DNA from: Deltaproteobacteria bacterium
GTDB taxonomy: Bacteria; Desulfobacterota; Desulfovibrionia; Desulfovibrionales; Desulfovibrionaceae
DNA: 5,662 nt
Reading direction: 5' to 3'
NCBI GenBank assembly: GCA_031253875.1
Contig: JAIRVN010000166.1
Span: 1-5,662 of the forward strand
The notes under the pieces are model-generated. The model saw nothing but the letters and a program-made list of their open reading frames with translations. It made no database searches and was not told the origin of the DNA. Position numbers and translations under genes: made by a program. This document shows, piece after piece, positions 1 to 5,298 of this stretch. Numbering within the stretch: position 1 is the first letter of the stretch; each line of letters opens with the position of its first letter.

Positions 1-1
1 G

Positions 2-106
2 GATGATGAATTGAACCTGCAATATACCTGGGAAGACGGGCAGCATTGCGTGGCGGGCTACCGTGGAACAAGTCCCGTGTTCTCCGCGCTTTTTGCGCTT
101 GCATAG
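2..106 (+). CDS. 3' end of an unidentified protein-coding gene (partial)
   Basis: The second forward frame is open from the left edge to a TAG at 104-106, giving 34 residues that begin Asp-Asp-Glu-Leu-Asn and end Phe-Ala-Leu-Ala. The other two forward frames hit stops within the first 15 bases. The composition (mixed charged and aromatic residues, one Cys, a hydrophobic C-terminus) looks like real protein and the codons resemble those of the neighbours. I do not recognise the family from so short a tail. The gene converges on the minus-strand lipoprotein gene with only 2 bp between the stop codons, and no intrinsic terminator is visible between them. It could also be a chance open frame, since only 105 bases are available. 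Confidence 0.5.
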   Translation, partial: DDELNLQYTWEDGQHCVAGYRGTSPVFSALFALA

Positions 107-108
107 TG

Positions 109-573
109 CTATTGTGCGGCTGCTCCGGCGGCGATGCGCTTGCCTTCTTCCGCGATGCTGGGCAGCAGATTCGGCCTGTTGACAGCAAGATCCTTGGGCA
201 TCCAGCCGTAGGCGCTGCGGGTGAAGATCACACTTTCACGCACGTTGCAGGGATCGCCTTTATGGATCAGGATCGAATCGCACATGGGCAGATAGCGCGC
301 GATGCGCTCCTGTTCCTCCCTGGGCAGCGTATCCATATCTTGGGTAAGACGCACGCGGTAAGATGTATCCACTCTCCAGTCCTCTCCCGTTTCCACGCGG
401 TTCAGGATGGCAACGGATTCAATGCTCAGACCGCTCCAGCCTATCCGCACGGTGGCGGCGAGATGCCGTTGCAATTCCTTCTCATCGGGCGGAAGGGCGC
501 AGGCGGCCAGCAACAGGCACAGCGACAGGGCCAACCCGGCGGTATATGAGGATGCGCTTCGCATGGAGTTCAT
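109..573 (-). CDS. Predicted small lipoprotein of unknown function
   Basis: Read from the ATG at 573 this encodes 154 residues. The N-terminus is a lipoprotein signal peptide: a short region with one Arg, a hydrophobic stretch (about residues 12-23), and a lipobox Leu-Ala-Ala-Cys with the acylated Cys at residue 25. Ala at the +2 position would favour outer-membrane sorting under the E. coli Lol rule. The mature part is about 130 residues, soluble and mixed alpha/beta in appearance. It has two further cysteines at 98 and 109 that could form a disulfide, and an Ala-rich tail. I recognise no family. The frame is open back to an ATG at 747, but that 58-residue extension would put a long basic segment before the signal peptide and overlap ccmE, so it is unlikely. 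Neither the ATG at 573 nor the one at 564 has a well-placed Shine-Dalgarno sequence. The gene is divergent from ccmE, so they may share a control region; a role in cytochrome biogenesis is possible but not shown. Confidence 0.8.
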   Translation of the reverse strand: MNSMRSASSYTAGLALSLCLLLAACALPPDEKELQRHLAATVRIGWSGLSIESVAILNRVETGEDWRVDTSYRVRLTQDMDTLPREEQERIARYLPMCDSILIHKGDPCNVRESVIFTRSAYGWMPKDLAVNRPNLLPSIAEEGKRIAAGAAAQ

Positions 574-600
574 TATGTTATGGCGTGTTGCTCCCGTCAA
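572..600 (-). promoter_or_regulatory. Candidate sigma70-type promoter overlapping the lipoprotein gene start
   Basis: On the minus strand TTGACG (600-595) is followed after 17 bases by CATAAT (577-572), close to the TTGACA/TATAAT consensus with ideal spacing. The -10 element overlaps the ATG at 573, so transcription would begin near 565. The transcript would then be nearly leaderless, using the ATG at 564, which would fit the lack of a Shine-Dalgarno sequence. It may equally be a chance match. Confidence 0.35.
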
Positions 601-656
601 GCTGGTTCTTGCCAGCCGCTTGAGAATGCTATAGAAGTGGTAACGAAGATGATATC

Positions 657-668
657 TGCTTGCAAGCA
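657..668. repeat. 12-bp perfect palindrome upstream of ccmE
   Basis: TGCTTGCAAGCA is its own reverse complement. It directly abuts a second, longer inverted repeat and lies about 60 bp before the ccmE start codon, in the gap between two divergent genes. A similar string, TGCTTCGCAA, recurs at 711-720 just before the ccmE start. It may be a regulator binding site; which protein would bind is unknown. Confidence 0.45.
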
Positions 669-690
669 TGTTTCGCGGTTGCGAAATATG
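667..690. promoter_or_regulatory. Inverted repeat, possible operator of the ccm operon
   Basis: Two 10-base arms, CATGTTTCGC (667-676) and GCGAAATATG (681-690), are reverse complements with one G/T mismatch and are separated by GGTT. The inner six pairs (TTTCGC and GCGAAA) are perfect. Dimeric transcription factors commonly bind such dyads, and the right arm overlaps a possible -35 element of ccmE, so a regulatory role is plausible. There is no T-tract after it, which argues against a terminator. I cannot assign it to a known regulator; it is not the usual FNR, CRP/HcpR or Rex consensus. Confidence 0.45.
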
Positions 691-709
691 TCCGTTTTGT
701 ATACATACT
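679..709 (+). promoter_or_regulatory. Weak candidate promoter for ccmE and the ccm operon
   Basis: TTGCGA (679-684) could serve as a -35 element, with TATACA (700-705, 15-base spacer) or CATACT (704-709, 19-base spacer) as the -10. Neither spacing is ideal. Transcription would start near 712-716, leaving a very short leader ahead of the AAAGG ribosome binding site at 719-723. It is offered because the operon needs a promoter here and no better match was seen. Confidence 0.25.
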
Positions 710-729
710 CTGCTTCGCAAAGGTGTTCT

Positions 730-1140
730 ATGGCCCGCAAGAATCAAAAAAACCTGTATATTTTCGCGCTTGTCCTTTTTCTTTCCGGCGTGGGCTATCT
801 CATGTATGCCGGGTTCACGGAGAACAGCATATATTTTCTGAACGTTTCAGAAGCATTGGCTGCGCCGCAGGAAAAATTGACGGCAGTGCGCCTTTTCGGC
901 ACCGTGGCCGAACGCGATCTCGCCGCGCTGGACGGTTCGCTTGGCGTGCGTTTCAGGCTGGAAGACAAGGATAACAAAGCCCAGACCATTGTTGTACGGT
1001 ATAGGGGCGCGGTGCCCGATACCTTCAAGCCCGGCGCGGAAGTGATTGTTGAGGGGGCCATGGAGACCGGCGGCGCGTTCAACGCCAAAACGCTCATGAC
1101 CAAATGCCCTTCAAAATACCAGAAGGAGAACCGCGGCTGA
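730..1140 (+). CDS. ccmE: CcmE heme chaperone, Cys-type (System I* variant)
   Basis: CcmE receives heme from the CcmABCD complex in the periplasm, holds it covalently, and passes it to CcmF for attachment to apocytochrome c. The 136-residue product has a short basic N-terminus, one membrane anchor (about residues 9-27), then the family's OB-fold: the Asn-x-x-Tyr-Phe segment near 32-36, a beta-rich core with Tyr91-x-Gly93-x-x-Pro96-Asp97-x-Phe99, and Glu108-Gly109. Where E. coli CcmE has the heme-binding His in a His-x-x-x-Tyr motif, this protein has Cys126-Pro-Ser-Lys-Tyr130. That is the CxxxY form known from D. desulfuricans, where the Cys carries the heme, and from some archaea. The tail after Tyr130 is only six residues long. 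The ATG at 730 is chosen because AAAGG lies 6 bases upstream and the membrane anchor follows at the usual distance. The frame extends upstream to 580, but those residues look non-coding. It is first in the ccm operon, an unusual order compared with E. coli (ABCDEFGH). Confidence 0.96.
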   Translation: MARKNQKNLYIFALVLFLSGVGYLMYAGFTENSIYFLNVSEALAAPQEKLTAVRLFGTVAERDLAALDGSLGVRFRLEDKDNKAQTIVVRYRGAVPDTFKPGAEVIVEGAMETGGAFNAKTLMTKCPSKYQKENRG

Positions 1141-1164
1141 CGCGCATGTCCGCCGCTGATGCTA

Positions 1165-1197
1165 CGGGGACAGTGGTAACGCTGCCCCCGCTTTTTT
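1165..1197 (+). terminator. Intrinsic terminator-like hairpin between ccmE and ccmF
   Basis: CGGGGACAGTG (1165-1175) pairs with CGCTGCCCCCG (1180-1190) around a GTAA loop, which is a GNRA-type tetraloop in RNA. Nine Watson-Crick pairs, one G-U and one A-C mismatch form the stem. It is followed by one C and six Ts (1192-1197), as in a Rho-independent terminator. It sits 24 bases after the ccmE stop codon and ends 33 bases before ccmF. Since downstream genes continue the same pathway, partial termination that raises ccmE over the other genes is a reasonable inference. The hairpin could also protect the 3' end of a processed ccmE transcript. Confidence 0.7.
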
Positions 1198-1230
1198 GCC
1201 TGGACAGTTTTTTAGTGTGAAGGATTTCGC

Positions 1231-3117
1231 ATGTATTTTATCGCATACGGGTTGTTGCTGACAGCCATGCTTTGCGCCCTGGGCAGCGGCGGTCTTGCGC
1301 TGTTGCAGCTCTGGCAAGGCCGTTCCGAACTTCTTGGCTTCGTTGAAAAAGTCCAATTCGTGATGGCCGCAGCTCTGCTGGCCGCATCCGCCTTGCTGCT
1401 GCACGCCTTGTACTGGCACGATTTTTCGCTGCAATACGTGGCAAGCTATACGGATCGCATCCTCCCCGTGTTTTACCGGCTGACGGCCTTTTGGGCCGGA
1501 CAGGCCGGTTCGCTCCTGTTCTGGGCCTTGTCGGTCGGTCTGGCCGGGGCGGCCTTCGTGCTCACGCCCGGCTACCGCGTGCTGCATCCTGCCACGCGCT
1601 TGTGGTTCGTGCTTTTCTTCTCCGGCATCATGGCCTTTTTCGGCCTGTTGCTCACCAGTTGGAGCAATCCTTTTCTCATGCACTTTCCTGTGCCGCCGGA
1701 CGGTAACGGTCTCAACCCGCTGCTCCAGAATCCGGGCATGATTTTCCACCCGCCGTTGCTATTTCTGGGGTACGGCGGCTTTGTCGTTCCCGGTTGTCTG
1801 GCGTTGGCCCAACACCTTTCCGGCAGGCGCGATGAAGAAGGCAGTTGGATACGCATTGCCCGCCCTTTTACGCTTCTGGCCTGGCTTTTTTTGACCGCCG
1901 GCATCGTGCTTGGCGCGTGGTGGGCGTATATGGAACTCGGATGGGGCGGCTATTGGGCCTGGGATCCCGTGGAGAACGCCTCGCTCATCCCCTGGCTGGT
2001 AGGGACTGCGGCCATGCACACCGCAATTCTGGAGGAGCGGCGCGGCAAGCTGGCGCGGGTGAACGTGGCGCTTATATCGCTGACTACGGTATCCGCCTTT
2101 TTTGCCACCTATCTGGTGCGCAGCGGGGTTATTGATTCCGTGCACGCCTTTGGCGACGGCGGGGTAGGCATGCCTTTGCTTGTGTTTATTCTGACTTCGG
2201 CAGTGCTGTGTATCTGGGTGGCGTGCCTGGGGCAGCCCTCCACAAGGGGATTGTCCGGCATGGACAGCCGCGAGGGCTTTCTGGTGCTTGCGATTTGGGT
2301 GCTGCTGACGCTGTCCACCATCATCTGGATTGCCACCCTTTGGCCCTTGATCAGCAAACTTTGGGGGCCGCAGGCCCAGGGGCTGGGGCCGGACTTCTAT
2401 AACCGTGTCTGCCTGCCGTTGTTCGCCATGATGACGGCCATATTGAGCATGTGCCCCTGGGTGCGCTGGGATGGCGGTCTGCGTGACAAGATGAAAGCGT
2501 GTGCGGTTGCCGGATGCGCCATCGTCGCGGGCATAGCGCTCTGGTCTGCCGGTTACCGCCAGTCTACAGCCTTTATCAGCGCCACTGCGGGTTTTGCCTG
2601 CCTCGCCAGCATCGGACTGCTGATGGCCGGGCGTCCAACGCGCGACAGCCTGGCCGCGTACGGCGTCCATTTGGGTGTGGCGATCATGGTGCTGGGCGTG
2701 GCTTTTTCCGGACCGTACAAGCAGGAAGCCGATCTTGTGCTTGGAGTGAATGAAACTGGCCGCATAGGCGCATACGAAGTGCGGCTGACCAAAATCGCGG
2801 ATGGAGAGGCGCCGGGCTACCATTTTTTGGAGGCCCGACTTGATGTGCTCAAGGAAGGCAAACACGTGGGAGAAATGGTTCCCGAGCGCCGCATATATGA
2901 AAAATTCGGCCGCCAGCAGTTCGCGGAAGCCGACACCATCTTTTCTCTGGGCAACGAAGTGTATGCCTCCCTGCTGGGACTGGAGCCGGCCAAGCCGGGA
3001 CAGGAGCCGCGCGTGACCGTAAAAATCAGTGTGCATCCTCTGGTGAACTGGCTGTGGATCGGCGGCACGTTTATGTGCCTGTTTCCTTTTATCGCGTTAC
3101 GCCGACGCAAAGGGTAA
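1231..3117 (+). CDS. ccmF: CcmF, heme lyase subunit for cytochrome c
   Basis: CcmF is the integral membrane protein that takes heme from holo-CcmE and attaches it to the Cys-x-x-Cys-His of apocytochromes c. The 628-residue product (E. coli CcmF is about 647) has about 15 hydrophobic segments. The WWD domain lies at residues 235-249, with key residues Trp238, Gly239, Gly240, Trp242, Trp244, Asp245, Pro246, Glu248 and Asn249. The four histidines known in the family are all visible: His173 (in Phe-His-Pro-Pro) and His305 (in Asp-Ser-Val-His) match the periplasmic ligands of the WWD heme, and His263 and His480 match the transmembrane ligands of the stable heme b. A periplasmic domain of about 110 residues (495-605) precedes the last membrane helix, and a basic tail ends the protein. 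The ATG at 1231 has GAAGGA 6 bases upstream. A hairpin lies in the gap before it, so its transcription may be reduced relative to ccmE. Confidence 0.98.
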   Translation: MYFIAYGLLLTAMLCALGSGGLALLQLWQGRSELLGFVEKVQFVMAAALLAASALLLHALYWHDFSLQYVASYTDRILPVFYRLTAFWAGQAGSLLFWALSVGLAGAAFVLTPGYRVLHPATRLWFVLFFSGIMAFFGLLLTSWSNPFLMHFPVPPDGNGLNPLLQNPGMIFHPPLLFLGYGGFVVPGCLALAQHLSGRRDEEGSWIRIARPFTLLAWLFLTAGIVLGAWWAYMELGWGGYWAWDPVENASLIPWLVGTAAMHTAILEERRGKLARVNVALISLTTVSAFFATYLVRSGVIDSVHAFGDGGVGMPLLVFILTSAVLCIWVACLGQPSTRGLSGMDSREGFLVLAIWVLLTLSTIIWIATLWPLISKLWGPQAQGLGPDFYNRVCLPLFAMMTAILSMCPWVRWDGGLRDKMKACAVAGCAIVAGIALWSAGYRQSTAFISATAGFACLASIGLLMAGRPTRDSLAAYGVHLGVAIMVLGVAFSGPYKQEADLVLGVNETGRIGAYEVRLTKIADGEAPGYHFLEARLDVLKEGKHVGEMVPERRIYEKFGRQQFAEADTIFSLGNEVYASLLGLEPAKPGQEPRVTVKISVHPLVNWLWIGGTFMCLFPFIALRRRKG

Positions 3118-3120
3118 GGG
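3116..3120 (+). promoter_or_regulatory. Ribosome binding site that fixes the ccmA TTG start
   Basis: AAGGG overlaps the ccmF stop codon and lies 8 bases before the TTG at 3129. The only ATG in the ccmA frame nearby is at 3054, deep inside ccmF, with no comparable site before it and an N-terminus that does not look like an ABC ATPase. Confidence 0.7.
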
Positions 3121-3128
3121 AACGTGTT

Positions 3129-3770
3129 TTGGCCTCGGCTCTGCTCGAATTGCGCGGCATAGCAAAATTTTACGGTCACAGATGTGTCTTCAGGGCTGTG
3201 GATCTTGTTGTCGCGCGGGGCACGGTACAGTTGCTGACAGGAGCGAACGGCGCGGGCAAATCCACGCTTATGCGCCTCATGGCGGGCCTGCAGCGCCCCA
3301 ACGCGGGAAGCTGTGCATGCCATGCGGCAGAGGGGCGGGTGGCCTATCTGGGGCATGCGACCTTTCTTTATCCCGGATTGACGGCATTGGAAAACCTGGC
3401 TTTCTGGAAAAAAGCGCAGGGTTCGCGTTTGACGGAAGCGGACCTGATGGCGCTGCTGGAACGGGTGGGGCTGGAGCGCCACGCGCATGAACGCGCGGGG
3501 ATTTTCTCACGCGGCATGGCGCAACGCTTGAATTTGGCGCGGGCGCTCCTGGTTGCGCCGGAACTGCTGCTGCTGGACGAGCCGGGAACGGGGCTGGACA
3601 GCCGTGCCGCGGTGATGCTGCGCGAGGAAATAGTCCAGGCCAGACAGCGTGGCGCCGGCATTGTGTGGATAAGTCATGATGTGGCGGCGGATGCTCCGTT
3701 CGCGGACAAGGTGCTGACCCTGGAGCAGGGCAGGCTGCACGAAGGCGGCCAGGGAGCGGCAACGCCATGA
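3129..3770 (+). CDS. ccmA: CcmA, ATPase of the heme-handling ABC complex
   Basis: CcmA is the cytoplasmic ATPase of the CcmAB(CD) complex; its ATP hydrolysis is needed to release holo-CcmE from CcmC. From the TTG at 3129 the product has 213 residues (E. coli about 207) and begins Met-Ala-Ser-Ala-Leu-Leu-Glu-Leu, normal for the family. The Walker A loop is at 38-46 (Gly-Ala-Asn-Gly-Ala-Gly-Lys-Ser-Thr). Leu-Gly-His at 74-76 replaces the usual Q-loop glutamine, as in other CcmA proteins. The signature region is Ser127-Arg-Gly-Met-Ala-Gln-Arg133, a CcmA-like deviation from LSGGQ. Walker B is Leu146 to Asp150-Glu151, the D-loop is Gly-Leu-Asp at 155-157, and the switch histidine is His183. All catalytic residues are present. 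An ATG at 3054 would add 25 residues encoded within ccmF and is unlikely. The gene starts 11 bases after ccmF and overlaps ccmB by 4 bases. Confidence 0.95.
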   Translation: MASALLELRGIAKFYGHRCVFRAVDLVVARGTVQLLTGANGAGKSTLMRLMAGLQRPNAGSCACHAAEGRVAYLGHATFLYPGLTALENLAFWKKAQGSRLTEADLMALLERVGLERHAHERAGIFSRGMAQRLNLARALLVAPELLLLDEPGTGLDSRAAVMLREEIVQARQRGAGIVWISHDVAADAPFADKVLTLEQGRLHEGGQGAATP

Positions 3771-4444
3771 TGCGCGCCGTGTTGGCCATTGCGCGCAAAG
3801 ATTTGACGCTGACCCTGGCGCGAGGCGGCGGGTTGGTGCAGGCGTTGCTGTTGGGGCTTCTGCTGCTGTTCATGTTCAGCCTGTCGCAGGAAGTGGGCGA
3901 GCGCATGAGCCCTCAGGGAGCGGCAGCCATTTTTTGGCTGGCCTCGGCTTTTTGCCAGGTGCTGATATTCAATGCCTTGTACGGGCTGGAGGAAGTGCAT
4001 GGGGCGCGGCAAGGGCTGGCGTTGCTGCCCTGCCCGGTGCAGGCGGTATGGATAGGCAAGGCGTTGGCCGGATTGGCGCTTCTGTTGCTGGCGCAGACGC
4101 TCTTCGTGCCCGCAACCGTGATTTTCCTTGGGCAGGATATGTCCGGGGAATGGTGGTGGGCGCTTGCCGTGTTGTTGCTGGCAGATCTCGGTATGGCGCT
4201 GCTTGGTTCGCTGTTGGGCGCACTTTCCCAAGGGCAGGCGGCCAAGGAATCCATCCTGAGCATTGTGCTTTTTCCTTTGCTTGCGCCCTTGCTGCTGGCC
4301 GGCATCCGTGTCGGGGCCGGGCTTTTCGCGGGCCGGACAGCGGAGGGCGTGACGCAATGGATTGGCGTTGCTGCGGCTTTTGACGCGTTGTTCGCGGCAG
4401 CCGGGCTGGTGCTTTTTGCCTATATCTATCCTGGAGAAGAATGA
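3767..4444 (+). CDS. ccmB: CcmB, membrane subunit of the heme-handling ABC complex
   Basis: CcmB is the integral membrane partner of CcmA and binds CcmC and CcmD in the complex that frees holo-CcmE. The product is 225 residues (E. coli 220). It has six hydrophobic segments, at about 22-39, 52-72, 97-121, 129-154, 162-181 and 199-219. A short cytoplasmic loop, with Glu75-Glu76 followed by a Leu-Leu-Pro-Cys-Pro stretch (86-90), matches the conserved loop after helix 2 where family members read similarly with Leu-Pro-x-Pro. The N-terminal Arg-Lys-Asp is also typical. The start overlaps the ccmA stop as ATGA, and a second ATG follows directly at 3770, so the first Met may be absent; AGGGAG lies 10 bases before the first. 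Overlap at both ends suggests translational coupling and balanced CcmA:CcmB:CcmC amounts. Confidence 0.95.
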   Translation: MMRAVLAIARKDLTLTLARGGGLVQALLLGLLLLFMFSLSQEVGERMSPQGAAAIFWLASAFCQVLIFNALYGLEEVHGARQGLALLPCPVQAVWIGKALAGLALLLLAQTLFVPATVIFLGQDMSGEWWWALAVLLLADLGMALLGSLLGALSQGQAAKESILSIVLFPLLAPLLLAGIRVGAGLFAGRTAEGVTQWIGVAAAFDALFAAAGLVLFAYIYPGEE

Positions 4445-5127
4445 TGCGGGGGTCGTGGACGATGGTATGCGCGTTGCTGGCGGCGCTGGCGCTCGGGGTC
4501 TGCCAGTGGCTGGTATATGTCTATGCGCCTGTTGAACGCAGCATGGGGCTTGTGCAAAAGATCTTTTACCTCCATCTGCCCCTGGCGTGGTGGGGACTGG
4601 CGAGTTTTTTTGTGGTCTTTGCAGCATCCATAGCGTACCTGCGCAGCCGCCGCCCATGGTGGGATCAATTGGCCCGCGCCGGAGCCGAGGTAGGCCTCCT
4701 GCTGGCGATACTGGCGCTCGTTTCGGGCGCCGTCTGGGCGCGACATTCCTGGGGCGTGTGGTGGACGTGGGATCCGCGCCTGACAACAACCTTGGTCATG
4801 TGTTTCGTCTATGCGGGATATTTGGCCCTGCGCGGGCTTGAACTGCCGGAACAGCGCAAGGGCACGATCTGCGCTGTGGTGGGCATCGTGGCTTTTCTTG
4901 ATGTGCCGCTGGTCTTTGTTTCGGCCAGGCTGTGGCGTTCCATCCATCCGGCGGTTTTCGCCGCGGAGGGGGGCGGGCTTGAACCTGAAATGCGCTTGAC
5001 GGCATTGGTCTGCGTGGCGTCCTTCGGCCTGCTGTGGCTGGCGTTGACCGCCCTGCGCGCCCGGCAGCTTGCCGTTGCGGCGCACATCGCGCATCTGCTG
5101 ATGTCGCGGCATGAACAGGATGCGTAA
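4441..5127 (+). CDS. ccmC: CcmC, WWD-domain protein that loads heme onto CcmE
   Basis: CcmC binds heme at its outer membrane face and forms the covalent heme-CcmE adduct with CcmE; CcmD helps hold the complex. The 228-residue product has six hydrophobic segments. The WWD domain is at 104-114 (Trp104-Gly-Val-Trp-Trp-Thr-Trp-Asp-Pro-Arg-Leu114), preceded by His102-Ser. The two heme-ligand histidines of the family appear to be His45 (in Phe-Tyr-Leu-His-Leu-Pro) and His169 (in Ser-Ile-His-Pro), corresponding to His60 and His184 of E. coli. It is clearly CcmC rather than the related CcsA or CcmF by length and by the WWDPRL form. GGAG at 4433-4436 lies 4 bases from the ATG at 4441 and 7 from the in-frame ATG at 4444. 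The second is therefore a good alternative start. The start overlaps the ccmB stop by 4 bases. Confidence 0.97.
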   Translation: MMRGSWTMVCALLAALALGVCQWLVYVYAPVERSMGLVQKIFYLHLPLAWWGLASFFVVFAASIAYLRSRRPWWDQLARAGAEVGLLLAILALVSGAVWARHSWGVWWTWDPRLTTTLVMCFVYAGYLALRGLELPEQRKGTICAVVGIVAFLDVPLVFVSARLWRSIHPAVFAAEGGGLEPEMRLTALVCVASFGLLWLALTALRARQLAVAAHIAHLLMSRHEQDA

Positions 5128-5160
5128 CTTCTCACCCATGCGCGTGCAATGGAGAGTAAT

Positions 5161-5298
5161 ATGACGGATATGCAATGGCTGCTTTGCGCCAGTGTGGCGG
5201 TATGGTTGGGCATCGGGGGCTATGCGGCCTTTCTGGCCTCCGCCCAGAACAAACTTGAGCAGCGCATGCGTCTGCTGGAGGATCTGCGCGATGCATGA
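5161..5298 (+). CDS. ccmD: CcmD-like small membrane protein
   Basis: This 45-residue reading frame begins at an ATG with GGAG 6 bases upstream, 33 bases after ccmC. It has one membrane segment (about residues 6-26), a Gly-Gly-Tyr21 at its end, and a charged, probably helical cytoplasmic tail rich in Gln, Glu, Arg and Leu. That is the build of CcmD, a short protein that helps CcmC and CcmE associate with CcmAB and aids release of holo-CcmE. CcmD sequences diverge strongly, so the call rests on size, topology and its place right after ccmC. Its last 8 bases overlap the next gene. Confidence 0.85.
   Translation: MTDMQWLLCASVAVWLGIGGYAAFLASAQNKLEQRMRLLEDLRDA
5277..5282 (+). promoter_or_regulatory. 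Strong ribosome binding site inside ccmD for the next gene
   Basis: GGAGGA lies 8 bases before the ATG at 5291, within the ccmD coding sequence. It supports that start over the in-frame ATG at 5318 (residue 10) and indicates coupled translation of ccmD and the TPR gene. Confidence 0.7.

Noticed and set aside
86..98. GCGC-TTTTT-GCGC hairpin near the end of the left fragment as a terminator
   Set aside because: The stem is only four pairs, the Ts are in the loop and not after the stem, and it lies inside coding sequence.
46..549. Plus-strand open frame of 167 codons with an apparent signal-like N-terminus
   Set aside because: It is antisense to the lipoprotein gene, which has a proper lipobox and normal composition, and it has no convincing ribosome binding site.
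580..729. N-terminal extension of ccmE by 50 residues
   Set aside because: The extension is Cys/Ser-rich, contains the palindromic control region, and would bury the membrane anchor. The ATG at 730 has a good ribosome binding site and gives the normal family length.
1146..1220. 24-codon reading frame spanning the ccmE-ccmF hairpin, a possible leader peptide
   Set aside because: No ribosome binding site lies at a suitable distance, there is no run of regulatory codons, and no alternative antiterminator fold was evident by eye. An attenuation leader would be speculation.
1759..3036. Long minus-strand open frame of 425 codons inside ccmF
   Set aside because: It lies wholly antisense to a clear ccmF. 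The translation is rich in Gln, His, Arg, Gly and Pro with no domain pattern, as expected from the complement of GC-rich membrane-protein codons.
3309..3326. Cys-Ala-Cys-His in CcmA as a possible heme-binding motif
   Set aside because: It is CxCH, not CxxCH, and CcmA is cytoplasmic, so attachment of c-type heme is not expected. It lies in a variable loop of the ATPase.
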